Assembly: GCA_910583615.1 (NCBI GenBank)
Contig: CAJTXP010000017.1
Location: forward strand, 11,631 to 75,630
From: an uncultured Lachnospiraceae bacterium
GTDB lineage: Bacteria > Bacillota > Clostridia > Lachnospirales > Lachnospiraceae
DNA length: 64,000 nt
Direction of reading: 5' to 3'
Shown: one piece after another, positions 34,381 through 42,481 of the stretch
Layout of the letters: every line of letters begins with the position of its first letter
Numbering within the stretch: the stretch's first letter is position 1
The notes under the pieces: model-generated
The model's database searches: none
Seen by the model: the letters and a program-made list of their open reading frames with translations, nothing else
What the model was told of the DNA's origin: nothing
Translations under genes and position numbers: made by a program

Positions 34381-35663
34381 TGACAGGATCGGAAAAACTG
34401 TTTCAGGAAGCTGTAACACTGATTCCGGGCGGAGTGAACTCTCCGGTCCGTGCGTTCGGATCTGTAAATATGACGCCCCGGTTTATCGCGTCCGCAGAAG
34501 GGGCATATCTGACGGATGTGGACGGAAACCGCTATCTTGACTATATCGGTTCCTGGGGGCCGATGATTCTGGGCCATGCAAACCCGCTGGTTCTTGAAAA
34601 AGTAGAAGAAGCATGCAGGAAGGGCCTGAGCTTTGGAGCGGCGACCGAGGCTGAAGTGGATATGGCCCGGCTGATCTGCAGCATGGTGCCGTCCGTTGAG
34701 ATGGTGCGCATGGTGAATTCCGGTACGGAAGCGGTGATGAGCGCCGTCCGCGCGGCAAGAGGGTATACAGGAAGGGATAAGATCGTCAAATTCGAAGGCT
34801 GTTATCATGGACACAGCGACTCCATGCTGGTGAAAGCCGGATCCGGCGTTATGACTGCCGGAGTGCCGGACAGCTCCGGAGTGCCGGCGGGATGTACAAA
34901 GGATACGCTTCTTGCAGGATATAATGATATTGCCAGTGTGGAAAAGCTGTTTGACGCATGCGGAAGTGAGATTGCAGCAGTGATTATTGAGCCGGTGGGC
35001 GCCAATATGGGAGTCGTGCTTCCGGAAAAAGGATTTCTGGAGAACCTGCGCAGGCTCTGCACGGAAAACGGAACCGTGCTGATCTTTGACGAAGTCATCA
35101 CCGGATTCCGCCTCGCCCGGGCAGGCGCACAGGAATATTTCGGAATCCAGGCGGATCTGACTACTTATGGAAAGATTATAGGAGGCGGCATGCCGGTGGG
35201 CGCTTACGGGGGAAAACGTGAAATCATGGAAGTGGTCGCTCCGGTGGGCAGTGTCTATCAGGCGGGAACTTTGAGCGGCAATCCGGTAGCCATGGCTGCA
35301 GGGCTTGCACAGCTTACGTATCTGAACGAATATCCCGGTGTCTATGAACAGCTTCAGAAAATGGGAGAACTGCTTTATGGGGGAATGAGAGATATGTGTG
35401 AGGATCTCGGGCTTTCCTGCAGGGTGAGTTTTGCCGGTTCTCTTGGCTGCCTGTTCTTTACTTCAGAGGAGGTGACGGATTACAGAAGCGCGAAAGCCTC
35501 TGATACAGAGGCATTCTGCAGATATTTCCGCCATATGCTGGAGCATGGCATCTATATCGCGCCTTCCCAGTTTGAAGCGATGTTCCTCTGCGCCTCGCAT
35601 ACCGAAGAAAATATCCGTTATACATTGGACACTATGCACAAATATTTTGAAAAACAGTTTTAA
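34380..35663 (+). CDS. hemL: Glutamate-1-semialdehyde 2,1-aminomutase
   Basis: 427 residues, usual length. PLP enzyme making 5-aminolevulinate from glutamate-1-semialdehyde in the C5 route. Diagnostic segments: GGVNSPVRAF at the N-terminus, GPMILGHANP, VNSGTEAVMSA, ECYHGHSD-type GCYHGHSD, FDEVITGFR, and the PLP lysine in TTYGKIIGGGMPVGAYGG. Start overlaps hemB by one base. The hemA, hemC and hemD genes that would complete the route are not in this window. Confidence 0.96.
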   Translation: MTGSEKLFQEAVTLIPGGVNSPVRAFGSVNMTPRFIASAEGAYLTDVDGNRYLDYIGSWGPMILGHANPLVLEKVEEACRKGLSFGAATEAEVDMARLICSMVPSVEMVRMVNSGTEAVMSAVRAARGYTGRDKIVKFEGCYHGHSDSMLVKAGSGVMTAGVPDSSGVPAGCTKDTLLAGYNDIASVEKLFDACGSEIAAVIIEPVGANMGVVLPEKGFLENLRRLCTENGTVLIFDEVITGFRLARAGAQEYFGIQADLTTYGKIIGGGMPVGAYGGKREIMEVVAPVGSVYQAGTLSGNPVAMAAGLAQLTYLNEYPGVYEQLQKMGELLYGGMRDMCEDLGLSCRVSFAGSLGCLFFTSEEVTDYRSAKASDTEAFCRYFRHMLEHGIYIAPSQFEAMFLCASHTEENIRYTLDTMHKYFEKQF

Positions 35664-35669
35664 ACCCTA

Positions 35670-35698
35670 TTAACAAACGACAGAAAATGTGGTAAAAT
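35670..35698 (+). promoter_or_regulatory. Probable sigma-A promoter
   Basis: TTAACA (35670-35675), 17-base spacer, TAAAAT (35693-35698), between hemL and the lactonase-fold gene. Confidence 0.65.
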
Positions 35699-35803
35699 TG
35701 TTACAGGTGTGAGCAGAGCGCAGAAAACAGTTCTCTGCAGAGGAGAGACGGATTGTTTTCTCCATCCATTTTGAAGAGACTTCATGAGAGGAGCATCTGT
35801 ACT

Positions 35804-36859
35804 ATGGACCAGAAAAAATACGTAGCTTATGTGGGAACTTATACCCATGGAAGCAGCAAAGGCATTCATATCTATGACCTGGATGTGGAGAACGGAAGGG
35901 CTGTGGAACGCAAAGTCGTTCCGATTAACAATCCTTCCTACATTAAAAAGTCACATAATGAAAAATATCTGTATTCAATCTCAGATGAAGGCGTTCAGTC
36001 GTTCCGGATTCTTCCGGACGGAGATCTGGAACCGATGAACAGCGCGTCAGTTCATGGTATGAGAGGGTGTTATCTGTCTACGGACAGGGACGACCGCTTT
36101 CTGTTCGTGGGCGGCTGGCATGACGGCAAGGTGACGGTCATGCGCCTGAATGATGACGGAACGATCGGGGAAATGGCGGACGACGTTTTTCATAAAGGGC
36201 TGGGGAGCGTGGCGGAGCGTAACTTCCGTCCCCATGTGAACTGTGTGAACATCACGCCGGATCAGAAATATCTGTGCGCGGTGGATCTGGGAGTGGATCA
36301 GGTAAAGATCTACAGGTTCAATCATGATACAGGGAAGATTCAGCTGATTGACATATTACGCTGCGAGCAGGAGAGCGCGCCGCGGATTATTAAATTCAGC
36401 CCGGATGGCAGGTTTGCATATCTGATCTGTGAACTGAAGAATTACATCAGTGTTTATTCGTATCGTGATTCGTCAAGAGGACCGGTGTTCGAGCTGATTC
36501 AGACCGTCCACACCAGAAGCAAATATCATTCGCAGGTAAGTGCAGCCTGCGTGCTCCGGTTTTCCAAAGACTGGAAATATGTGCTCTGTTCCAATGCAGG
36601 CGATAATACCATGGGGATTCTGAAGGTGGACAACGAAACCGGGATGCTGGAGATGATCTGTATTCTGCCCATCAGCGGGGATTATCCGAAAGCAGGAGAC
36701 TTTTTCCCGGACAACCGTCATTTTATGTCTCTGAACCATGAGACGAACAGCATCACGATCTTCAGGATCAATTATGAAAAGAAATATTTCAGCATGTGGG
36801 GCAGGCCCATGAAGGTGGAGACGCCCAACTGCATTCTCGTGTCTGAGGTACAGGGCTGA
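35804..36859 (+). CDS. Lactonase family protein (6-phosphogluconolactonase/cycloisomerase-2 fold)
   Basis: 351 residues from ATG 35804 (GAGAGGAG upstream). Seven-bladed propeller of the YbhE/Pgl type: YVAYVGTYTHGSSKGIHIY at the start, NPSYIKKSHNEKYLYSI, RPHVNCVNITPDQKYLCAVD (conserved His region), SPDGRFAYLICELKN, and AGDFFPDNRHFMSLNHETNS near the end. The family includes 6-phosphogluconolactonase, which hydrolyses 6-phosphogluconolactone, but many members have other or unknown substrates. No pentose-phosphate genes sit nearby, so the exact reaction is open. Confidence 0.82.
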   Translation: MDQKKYVAYVGTYTHGSSKGIHIYDLDVENGRAVERKVVPINNPSYIKKSHNEKYLYSISDEGVQSFRILPDGDLEPMNSASVHGMRGCYLSTDRDDRFLFVGGWHDGKVTVMRLNDDGTIGEMADDVFHKGLGSVAERNFRPHVNCVNITPDQKYLCAVDLGVDQVKIYRFNHDTGKIQLIDILRCEQESAPRIIKFSPDGRFAYLICELKNYISVYSYRDSSRGPVFELIQTVHTRSKYHSQVSAACVLRFSKDWKYVLCSNAGDNTMGILKVDNETGMLEMICILPISGDYPKAGDFFPDNRHFMSLNHETNSITIFRINYEKKYFSMWGRPMKVETPNCILVSEVQG

Positions 36860-36930
36860 ATATACAGAAGAAAGTAAAGCTGTCTGTGCAGCGTTACAAT
36901 TATATAATTTAAGAAAAGGAGAATGATAAT

Positions 36931-37497
36931 ATGAATTTTATCGTTGAGACATCCGCCCGTCACGTACATGTTTCCCAGGAGGATCTGGAGACCTTATTCG
37001 GCAAAGGGTATGAACTGACCAAGAAGAAAGACCTCTCCCAGCCGGGACAGTACGCATGCAATGAGAAGGTTACGATCGTAGGCAGCAAGAAGGAGATGGC
37101 TGCTTCCATTCTCGGACCGGTTCGTCCGGCAAGCCAGGTGGAGATTTCTCTGACTGACGCACGTTCCATCGGTGTGGACGCTCCGGTTCGCGAGTCCGGT
37201 GATGTTGCAGGCAGCGGTGCATGCAGGCTGGTCGGCCCCTGCGGCGAAGTAGAACTGAAAGAGGGCGTGATCGCTGCAAAACGTCACATTCATGCAACCC
37301 CGGAAGATGCAGAGAAGCTTGGCGTGAAGGATAAGGACGTTGTATCTGTAAAGATCGATACCGATGGCAGAAGCCTGGTATTCGGCGATGTGGTCGTACG
37401 TGTCAGCCCGAAATTTGCACTGGCTATGCATATCGATACCGATGAGTCCAATGCGGCGGGATGCGGAAGAGAAGTATACGGCGAGATTGTAAAATAA
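36931..37497 (+). CDS. pduL: PduL-type phosphotransacylase
   Basis: 188 residues; ATG behind AAAAGGAG. Moves acyl groups between CoA and phosphate using zinc. Metal-binding His motifs SARHVHVSQ (about 8-16) and KRHIHATPED (about 115) and the ILGPVRPASQVEIS segment are typical. There is no extra N-terminal microcompartment-targeting peptide, and no shell genes are nearby. With ackA 41 bases downstream, it most likely serves as the housekeeping phosphotransacetylase in acetyl-CoA to acetate conversion with ATP gain. A TATAAT lies at 36903-36908, with no clear -35. Confidence 0.92.
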   Translation: MNFIVETSARHVHVSQEDLETLFGKGYELTKKKDLSQPGQYACNEKVTIVGSKKEMAASILGPVRPASQVEISLTDARSIGVDAPVRESGDVAGSGACRLVGPCGEVELKEGVIAAKRHIHATPEDAEKLGVKDKDVVSVKIDTDGRSLVFGDVVVRVSPKFALAMHIDTDESNAAGCGREVYGEIVK

Positions 37498-37538
37498 TTA
37501 TCAGAACATAAAAATTTCAAACAGGAGAATACATAGGT

Positions 37539-38732
37539 ATGAAAATTTTAGTTATCAACTGCGGAAGCTCTTCTCTGAAATATCAGCTGATTGATATGAC
37601 GGATGAGAGCGTGGTGGCAAAGGGTCTGTGCGAGAGAATCGGTATTGAGGGCTCTGTGCTGACACATCAGCCGACAGGCAAAGACAAATATGTGATCGAG
37701 CAGCCCATGCCGGATCACAAGGTTGCAATCGGACTGGTTCTGGATGCGCTTCAGGATCCGGAGCACGGCGTGGTAAAGAGCACGGATGAGATCGCGGCAG
37801 TCGGCCACCGCGTACTTCATGCAGGAACCAAGTACTGCGAATCCATCGTTGTGGATGAGGATGTGAAGAAGACAATCAAAGACTGCTTTGACCTTGGACC
37901 GCTGCACAATCCGGCGAACCTCATGGGCATTGAGGCATGCGAGGCAGTGATGCCAGGCAAGAAAAATGTGGCTGTATGGGATACCGGTTTTGGCATGTCC
38001 ATGCCGGAGAAGGCATATCTCTATGCGATCCCGTATGAATATTTTGAGAAATATGAAATCCGCAGATACGGCTTCCACGGAACCAGCCATATGTTCGTAT
38101 CCGGCGAAGCGATCAAGTTCGGCGGACTTGATCCGGAGAAGGCAAAAGTAATCGTATGTCATCTGGGCAACGGCGCGAGTATCTCTGCTTCCATCGGAGG
38201 AAAATGCGTGGATACCAGTATGGGACTGACTCCTCTGGAAGGCCTGATCATGGGAACCAGAAGCGGCGACGTTGATCCGGCAGTGTGTCAGTTTATCTGC
38301 AACAAAGAGGGAATCGATATCAATGAGATGCTGAACATTCTGAACAAGAAGTCCGGTGTGCTGGGTATCAGCGGCGTGTCCAGCGATTTCCGCGATATCG
38401 AGGCGGCGAGAGCGGCAGGCAACGAAAGAGCAGCTGCGGCACTGGAAGCGTTCATCTACCGCGTAGTAAAATATATCGGCGCTTATACGGCAGCCATGAA
38501 CGGCGTGGATGCCATCGCATTTACGGCAGGCGTCGGTGAGAATGACATCAAGACCAGAAAGGCAATCTGCGAGTACCTCGGTTATCTCGGCGTGAAGATC
38601 GACGATGAGGCAAACAACATCCGCGGCGAGAGAAGAGTGATCTCCTCCGCAGATTCCAAAGTAAAGGTTATGCTGATTCCGACCAACGAAGAGCTGGCGA
38701 TCGCGAGAGAGACTCTGAGACTGACGAAATAA
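37539..38732 (+). CDS. ackA: Acetate kinase
   Basis: 397 residues, usual length; ACAGGAG upstream. Converts acetyl phosphate and ADP to acetate and ATP. Diagnostic: ILVINCGSSSLKYQLI at the N-terminus, RRYGFHGTSHM, VCHLGNGASI, GLTPLEGLIMGTRSGDVDP, FTAGVGEND and a C-terminal PTNEELAIARET. Downstream partner of pduL. A 12-bp inverted repeat follows it at 38743-38792. Confidence 0.97.
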   Translation: MKILVINCGSSSLKYQLIDMTDESVVAKGLCERIGIEGSVLTHQPTGKDKYVIEQPMPDHKVAIGLVLDALQDPEHGVVKSTDEIAAVGHRVLHAGTKYCESIVVDEDVKKTIKDCFDLGPLHNPANLMGIEACEAVMPGKKNVAVWDTGFGMSMPEKAYLYAIPYEYFEKYEIRRYGFHGTSHMFVSGEAIKFGGLDPEKAKVIVCHLGNGASISASIGGKCVDTSMGLTPLEGLIMGTRSGDVDPAVCQFICNKEGIDINEMLNILNKKSGVLGISGVSSDFRDIEAARAAGNERAAAALEAFIYRVVKYIGAYTAAMNGVDAIAFTAGVGENDIKTRKAICEYLGYLGVKIDDEANNIRGERRVISSADSKVKVMLIPTNEELAIARETLRLTK

Positions 38733-38742
38733 AAAAGCGGCG

Positions 38743-38792
38743 GTTTTGTCCGTCTCATTCGGACAGGTTTGTTCGTCTGTGACGGACAAAAC
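38743..38792 (+). other. Inverted repeat after ackA
   Basis: GTTTTGTCCGTC (38743-38754) and GACGGACAAAAC (38781-38792) pair perfectly over 12 bp, with a 26-base interior that can form its own small stem. No T run follows, so it is not a plain terminator; it may stabilise or process the ackA transcript end. The rest of the 38733-39006 spacer holds only the rpmF promoter; I see no yceD/DUF177 gene, which often precedes rpmF. Confidence 0.6.
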
Positions 38793-38890
38793 GGTTTCGG
38801 TGTCCGCTCCAATCCACACAGAGCTGCAGAGCACAGACCCTGCCCAGCCGTGAAAAGAAACGTTCCACCTGTAGGGATTGAAAAAACTGC

Positions 38891-38919
38891 TTGACATTCC
38901 TGTATCTGGTATGTATAAT
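38891..38919 (+). promoter_or_regulatory. Consensus sigma-A promoter of rpmF
   Basis: TTGACA (38891-38896), 17-base spacer, TATAAT (38914-38919): a full match to the consensus, ahead of the ribosomal protein gene. Confidence 0.93.
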
Positions 38920-39006
38920 ACAAAGAGTGTGAATGATTCGGGCTGCTTCTGTGCGGTTTCGATGAATGACGAACTGACTCGAGAAAGCATAGAGGAGGTG
39001 TAATCT

Positions 39007-39186
39007 GTGTCTATTTGTCCAAAGAATAAATCTTCCAAAGGAAGAAGAGATAAGAGAAGAGCAAACTGGAAAATGAGCGCTCCGAACCTGGTAAAGTGCA
39101 GCAAATGCGGTGCTCTTATGATGCCTCATAGAGTATGCAAGGCCTGTGGCTCTTACAACAAAAAAGAGATCATTGCAGTTGATTGA
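39007..39186 (+). CDS. rpmF: Ribosomal protein bL32
   Basis: 59 residues from GTG 39007, with GAGGAGGTG upstream. SICPKNKSSKGRRDKRRANW at the start and zinc-ribbon cysteines CSKCGALMMPHRVCKACGSY identify bL32 of the zinc-binding type. Component of the large ribosomal subunit. It has its own consensus promoter and is followed by an intrinsic terminator, so it is a single-gene unit here rather than the head of an rpmF-plsX operon. Confidence 0.96.
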   Translation: MSICPKNKSSKGRRDKRRANWKMSAPNLVKCSKCGALMMPHRVCKACGSYNKKEIIAVD

Positions 39187-39204
39187 TTATTTGGAAAGTC
39201 AGTA

Positions 39205-39247
39205 AATACAAGGGTTTAACAGATGTTGTTGAATCCTTGTATTTTTT
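39205..39247 (+). terminator. Intrinsic terminator of rpmF
   Basis: 12-bp stem AATACAAGGGTT with AATCCTTGTATT (one G-U pair), 15-base loop, then a T run. Confidence 0.85.
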
Positions 39248-39268
39248 ATACCCAATTACATCGAAATC

Positions 39269-39277
39269 TGCTATAAT
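39269..39277 (+). promoter_or_regulatory. Extended -10 promoter
   Basis: TGCTATAAT (TGnTATAAT type) at 39269-39277, 22 bases before the coiled-coil gene; no clear -35. Confidence 0.65.
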
Positions 39278-39298
39278 ATACAAAAAGGAGGATGACAT

Positions 39299-39541
39299 AT
39301 GAACAACGAATTGAAAATGGCAGTGAATGCCATCGTGGAAGAAATAAGCAGGACAGAAGAGCGAATCAATAAACGACTGGATAAAATGGATCAGCGTTTT
39401 GATAAGATGGAATTACAATTGGAATCCATGCAGCATGATATAAACGCCTGTAAGCTGGAAACGAGCACGGTAGACATTCTTCTCAGGAAGATTGAGCAGT
39501 TGGAAAGAAGGATCGAGGAGCTGGAGAAAAAAACAGCATAG
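39299..39541 (+). CDS. Small coiled-coil protein
   Basis: 80 residues; ATG behind AAAGGAGGATG. Nearly the whole chain is a charged heptad-repeat helix (RTEERINKRLDKMDQRFDKM, then RKIEQLERRIEELEKK), predicted to form a coiled coil. No membrane segment or enzyme motif. Similar small proteins are common in Lachnospiraceae without known function. It stands alone, convergent with the response-regulator gene 13 bases downstream. Confidence 0.7.
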   Translation: MNNELKMAVNAIVEEISRTEERINKRLDKMDQRFDKMELQLESMQHDINACKLETSTVDILLRKIEQLERRIEELEKKTA

Positions 39542-39554
39542 ATTCCCGATCCAT

Positions 39555-41141
39555 CTAAGCTTTCGACTGCTCTGCAGTCCGGTATTCGGACGGAGTCATA
39601 CCATAGTATCGCTTGAACAGCCGGCTGAAGTAGAGCTGGTCTTCAAAGCCGACAGATATTGCCACTTCTTTGATATAGCTGTTTTTGTCTTTCAGCATTT
39701 TCCCCGCTTTGGTCATTCGAAGATTGTTAATACAGGCGTTGATGCTGCCGCCGGTTTCTTCCTTGAAGATACGGCACAGATAGCCGGAGCTTAAACCGAC
39801 GTGTTCGGACACGGAAGCAAGGCTGATCTTGTGCTGATAGTTGTTCTTTATGTAATCAAGAGCCTGAGATACTTCGGGGCTGTAATTCTCAGAAGAATGC
39901 TTTGTGACTGGTTCCGGTGCAAAAAGGGCGGTCAGGGCATCATCCAGATTTTTCTCCAGTTCTTCTCTGGTCAGAGAGTTTCTCATAAATTCTGCACTGT
40001 CGACAATTTGATCATGGGCAGCGGAGCTGATATCCGGTGTCTGGTATTCCAGTTCGCCCAAAAGGCGGACGCAGTACTGAATGATCCTGGAAGGCAGTAC
40101 ATGGTTATCCCTGCAGGTATCAAGAAGCTCATGAAAACGGCGGGAGGAGTACTCCAGGCGCTGCTCATCAGGTATGGACAGGATCCTGGCTGCCAGTTCT
40201 TTATAGGTAAGGCCGGGGACGGCGGAAGAGACAGACAGGGAGCAGGCTTCCACCTGGCCCAGAGGGCCGTAAAAACACAGTTCCAGCAGGTCCTGAAAAT
40301 TATGGTAGATCCTGCGCGCTTCTTGCAGGTCAGGGACATCACTCTGATACAGAATGGCAGGTGACAGAGACATATAATACTGGAACAACTGCGCGATCCG
40401 GGCAGCAAGACCGGCAAGCGTGCTTTGATGAATCCGGAGTTCGGATTCAGGAATCAGCAGCAGTGTGTTGCTGGTGCTGAAGAGGATGATCCGTCTCTGG
40501 TCGAAATGTTCCAGTGCATTTTTCAGAGTGCTCTGAATCAGATCAATGGAGGGCAGCGGTTCCAGGTTCTGTGTGTACCAGTCAAAAGAAATCTGACAAA
40601 GGGCAAAGGGTTCCAGCTTTTCGGCGGAAAAATTTGTGACGCTGCACAGAGTATCCAGCTCATAGTGTTTATTTGCAAAAAATTCCCGCCAGGCAGCATG
40701 GCGTTCCTGATTGTGGATGAATTCCTGGCTGGTCTGAAGATTTTTTTCATCTTCTCTGGCTTTCTGATCCAGCTTTTCTTTGATCTTCTGAAGCTGTGCG
40801 GTCAGTTCTTCGGGGCTGATGCTGACCTTCAGAATGTAATCTGCGGCGCCGAGGACCAGGGCTGTCCGGACATAATTAAAGTCTTCATAGTTGCTGATAA
40901 CAAGAAATTCACAGGGGATTTCTTTTTTCTGCACTTCGCGGATCAATTCGATCCCGTCCATGATCGGCATCTTCAGATCACAGATGATCAGATCCGGATG
41001 AAAACGGCAGGCCATATCCAGAGCTTCTTCTCCGTTGGAAGCAGTCGCGCATATATGAAATCCAAGCGTGTTCCAGTCAATCATGGAACGCAGCGCGATT
41101 TTTACAATGGGTTCGTCATCAACGATCAGTACCTGGTACAT
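39555..41141 (-). CDS. YesN-type response regulator with AraC DNA-binding domain
   Basis: 528 residues from ATG 41141 (CAAGGAGG upstream). Receiver domain at 1-120: VLIVDDEPIVK, phosphoacceptor Asp in DLIICDLKMPIMDG (about 55), conserved Lys in YILKVSISPEEL. A long middle region follows, then an AraC-type helix-turn-helix pair (about 425-525: YIKNNYQHKISLASVSEHVG, VGFEDQLYFSRLFKRYYGMT). It overlaps the sensor kinase gene, which lies upstream, by 23 bases. Such regulators normally activate a neighbouring sugar-transport operon. The divergent PTS genes, with three ATAATCCATA repeats in front, are the obvious target (inference). Confidence 0.92.
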   Translation of the reverse strand: MYQVLIVDDEPIVKIALRSMIDWNTLGFHICATASNGEEALDMACRFHPDLIICDLKMPIMDGIELIREVQKKEIPCEFLVISNYEDFNYVRTALVLGAADYILKVSISPEELTAQLQKIKEKLDQKAREDEKNLQTSQEFIHNQERHAAWREFFANKHYELDTLCSVTNFSAEKLEPFALCQISFDWYTQNLEPLPSIDLIQSTLKNALEHFDQRRIILFSTSNTLLLIPESELRIHQSTLAGLAARIAQLFQYYMSLSPAILYQSDVPDLQEARRIYHNFQDLLELCFYGPLGQVEACSLSVSSAVPGLTYKELAARILSIPDEQRLEYSSRRFHELLDTCRDNHVLPSRIIQYCVRLLGELEYQTPDISSAAHDQIVDSAEFMRNSLTREELEKNLDDALTALFAPEPVTKHSSENYSPEVSQALDYIKNNYQHKISLASVSEHVGLSSGYLCRIFKEETGGSINACINNLRMTKAGKMLKDKNSYIKEVAISVGFEDQLYFSRLFKRYYGMTPSEYRTAEQSKA

Positions 41142-42198
41142 GAGTGCCTCCTTGCATATTTTGAATCTCACTGTCAGAATCCAGGGCGGGTATCCGTATG
41201 GTGCAGCAGGTGCCGTGTCCGGGACGACTGACAATGTTAAGTCCATAGTCGTTGGAAAAATACAGGTGGATCCTGTCATTTACATTTCGGTTTCCGATTC
41301 CGCCAAGCCCTTTTGGGCAGGTGTTTTTGTCATTCATGTCAAATCCTTTTCCCTCGTCTCGGATTTCCAGAAGAATATCTTTTCCGTCCCGTTTACAGGA
41401 GACATGGATTTCCATAATGGTTCCGTCATTGTAGGAGCCGTGCAGGACGGAATTTTCCGCCAGAGGCTGAAGGATCAGTTTGGGCAGCAGATATCCGGAC
41501 AGTCCATCCTCCAGCTCGTAATTGACATGGAAACTTCCGGCATATCGTATGGCCTGAATGGAGAAATAGTGTTTCAGGTTGTCAATCTCTTCCTGAATGG
41601 TTATAAATTCCCGGTCATTCAGCAGCGTGTTTTTTAACAGTTCGCTTAAAGAACAGATTCCTTCTGATACAACTTTGTCCTGATTCATCTGCGCCACCAG
41701 GCGAAGGGTGTTCAGTGTATTGAAGAGAAAATGCGGATTGATCTGGTACTGGAGCATCCGAAGTTCCAGATCACGTTTTTTTGCTTCGTCAAGCTGCCGC
41801 TGTTCCAGAAGAAGCTGGATCTCTGTAACCATTCCGTCAATATTGTCCGACAGATAGGACAGTTCATCATTTGCATGATCCTGGATCCGCATCTCCAGAT
41901 TGCCGTCTGATATGGCCTGACAGGTATGGATCATATGGTCGATCGGTTGAGAAATACTCATATAGGTATAAAGGGTCATGGTCAGCGCCACGCCGATCAT
42001 CAGGAGTGCCAAAACAAGGACCTGTCCGGTTCTCTCGGAGCTTCCGTACAGAGAACCGGTATAGAGGCAGATGAAGATAAGCGGGAAGATCGTGGAGATC
42101 AGGCAGGAGATGACCAGCCTGTTTTTGATCTTCAGATTGCGGAGCCCTACCAGGGAAAAATTTTCGAGTGGGCGTAAGCTGTTGTTTTCAGGAGGCAT
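41119..42198 (-). CDS. YesM-type sensor histidine kinase
   Basis: 359 residues from ATG 42198 (AAAGGAG upstream). Two membrane helices at about 31-51 and 61-82 are separated by only about 10-12 residues, so there is no real extracytoplasmic sensor domain. HAMP linker (SISQPIDHMIHTCQAISDG) at about 83-135, His_kinase family core with QYQINPHFLFNTLN (phospho-His about 175), and an ATPase domain with LILQPLAENSVLHG, RDEGKGFD and GGIGNRN. Signals must be read within the membrane or from a partner such as the PTS permease (inference). Coupled with the response regulator. Confidence 0.9.
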   Translation of the reverse strand: MPPENNSLRPLENFSLVGLRNLKIKNRLVISCLISTIFPLIFICLYTGSLYGSSERTGQVLVLALLMIGVALTMTLYTYMSISQPIDHMIHTCQAISDGNLEMRIQDHANDELSYLSDNIDGMVTEIQLLLEQRQLDEAKKRDLELRMLQYQINPHFLFNTLNTLRLVAQMNQDKVVSEGICSLSELLKNTLLNDREFITIQEEIDNLKHYFSIQAIRYAGSFHVNYELEDGLSGYLLPKLILQPLAENSVLHGSYNDGTIMEIHVSCKRDGKDILLEIRDEGKGFDMNDKNTCPKGLGGIGNRNVNDRIHLYFSNDYGLNIVSRPGHGTCCTIRIPALDSDSEIQNMQGGTHVPGTDR

Positions 42199-42295
42199 GG
42201 GGACTCCTTTCCGGGGATATGATAAAATGCGAAAACCTTCTGTCCAGTATACAGGATTTTCCTGTCTTATGTACATTTTAACTTGAAACGGGAAA

Positions 42296-42388
42296 ATAAT
42301 CCATAGAAAACATAAAATAATCCATACACTTTTTTTAATAAACTGTTTTTTAAATTTATATTTATTTTAGAATTGAAGATAATCCATA
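42296..42388 (+). promoter_or_regulatory. Three direct repeats ATAATCCATA, candidate operator
   Basis: Identical decamers at 42296-42305, 42317-42326 and 42379-42388. Start-to-start spacing is 21 and 62 bases, about two and six DNA turns, putting all three on one face. They lie in the AT-rich spacer between the YesMN genes and the PTS genes. The last copy sits about 40 bases upstream of a -10-like TATAAA (42429-42434) that has no good -35, the usual arrangement for an activator-dependent promoter. Confidence 0.72.
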
Positions 42389-42481
42389 CAAAGGATAAGA
42401 TAATATCTATCTTTTTTTGTGCATTTTATATAAAATACAAACTAACAAGAAACCTGAATACAAAAAGGAGGTAAAGCAGGT

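Noticed and set aside
33442..34419. 325-codon open frame opposite hemB
   Set aside because: Shadow of a clear hemB gene.
37548..39104. 518-codon open frame opposite acetate kinase
   Set aside because: Shadow of ackA; no family resemblance and no ribosome site, while the + strand protein is unmistakable.
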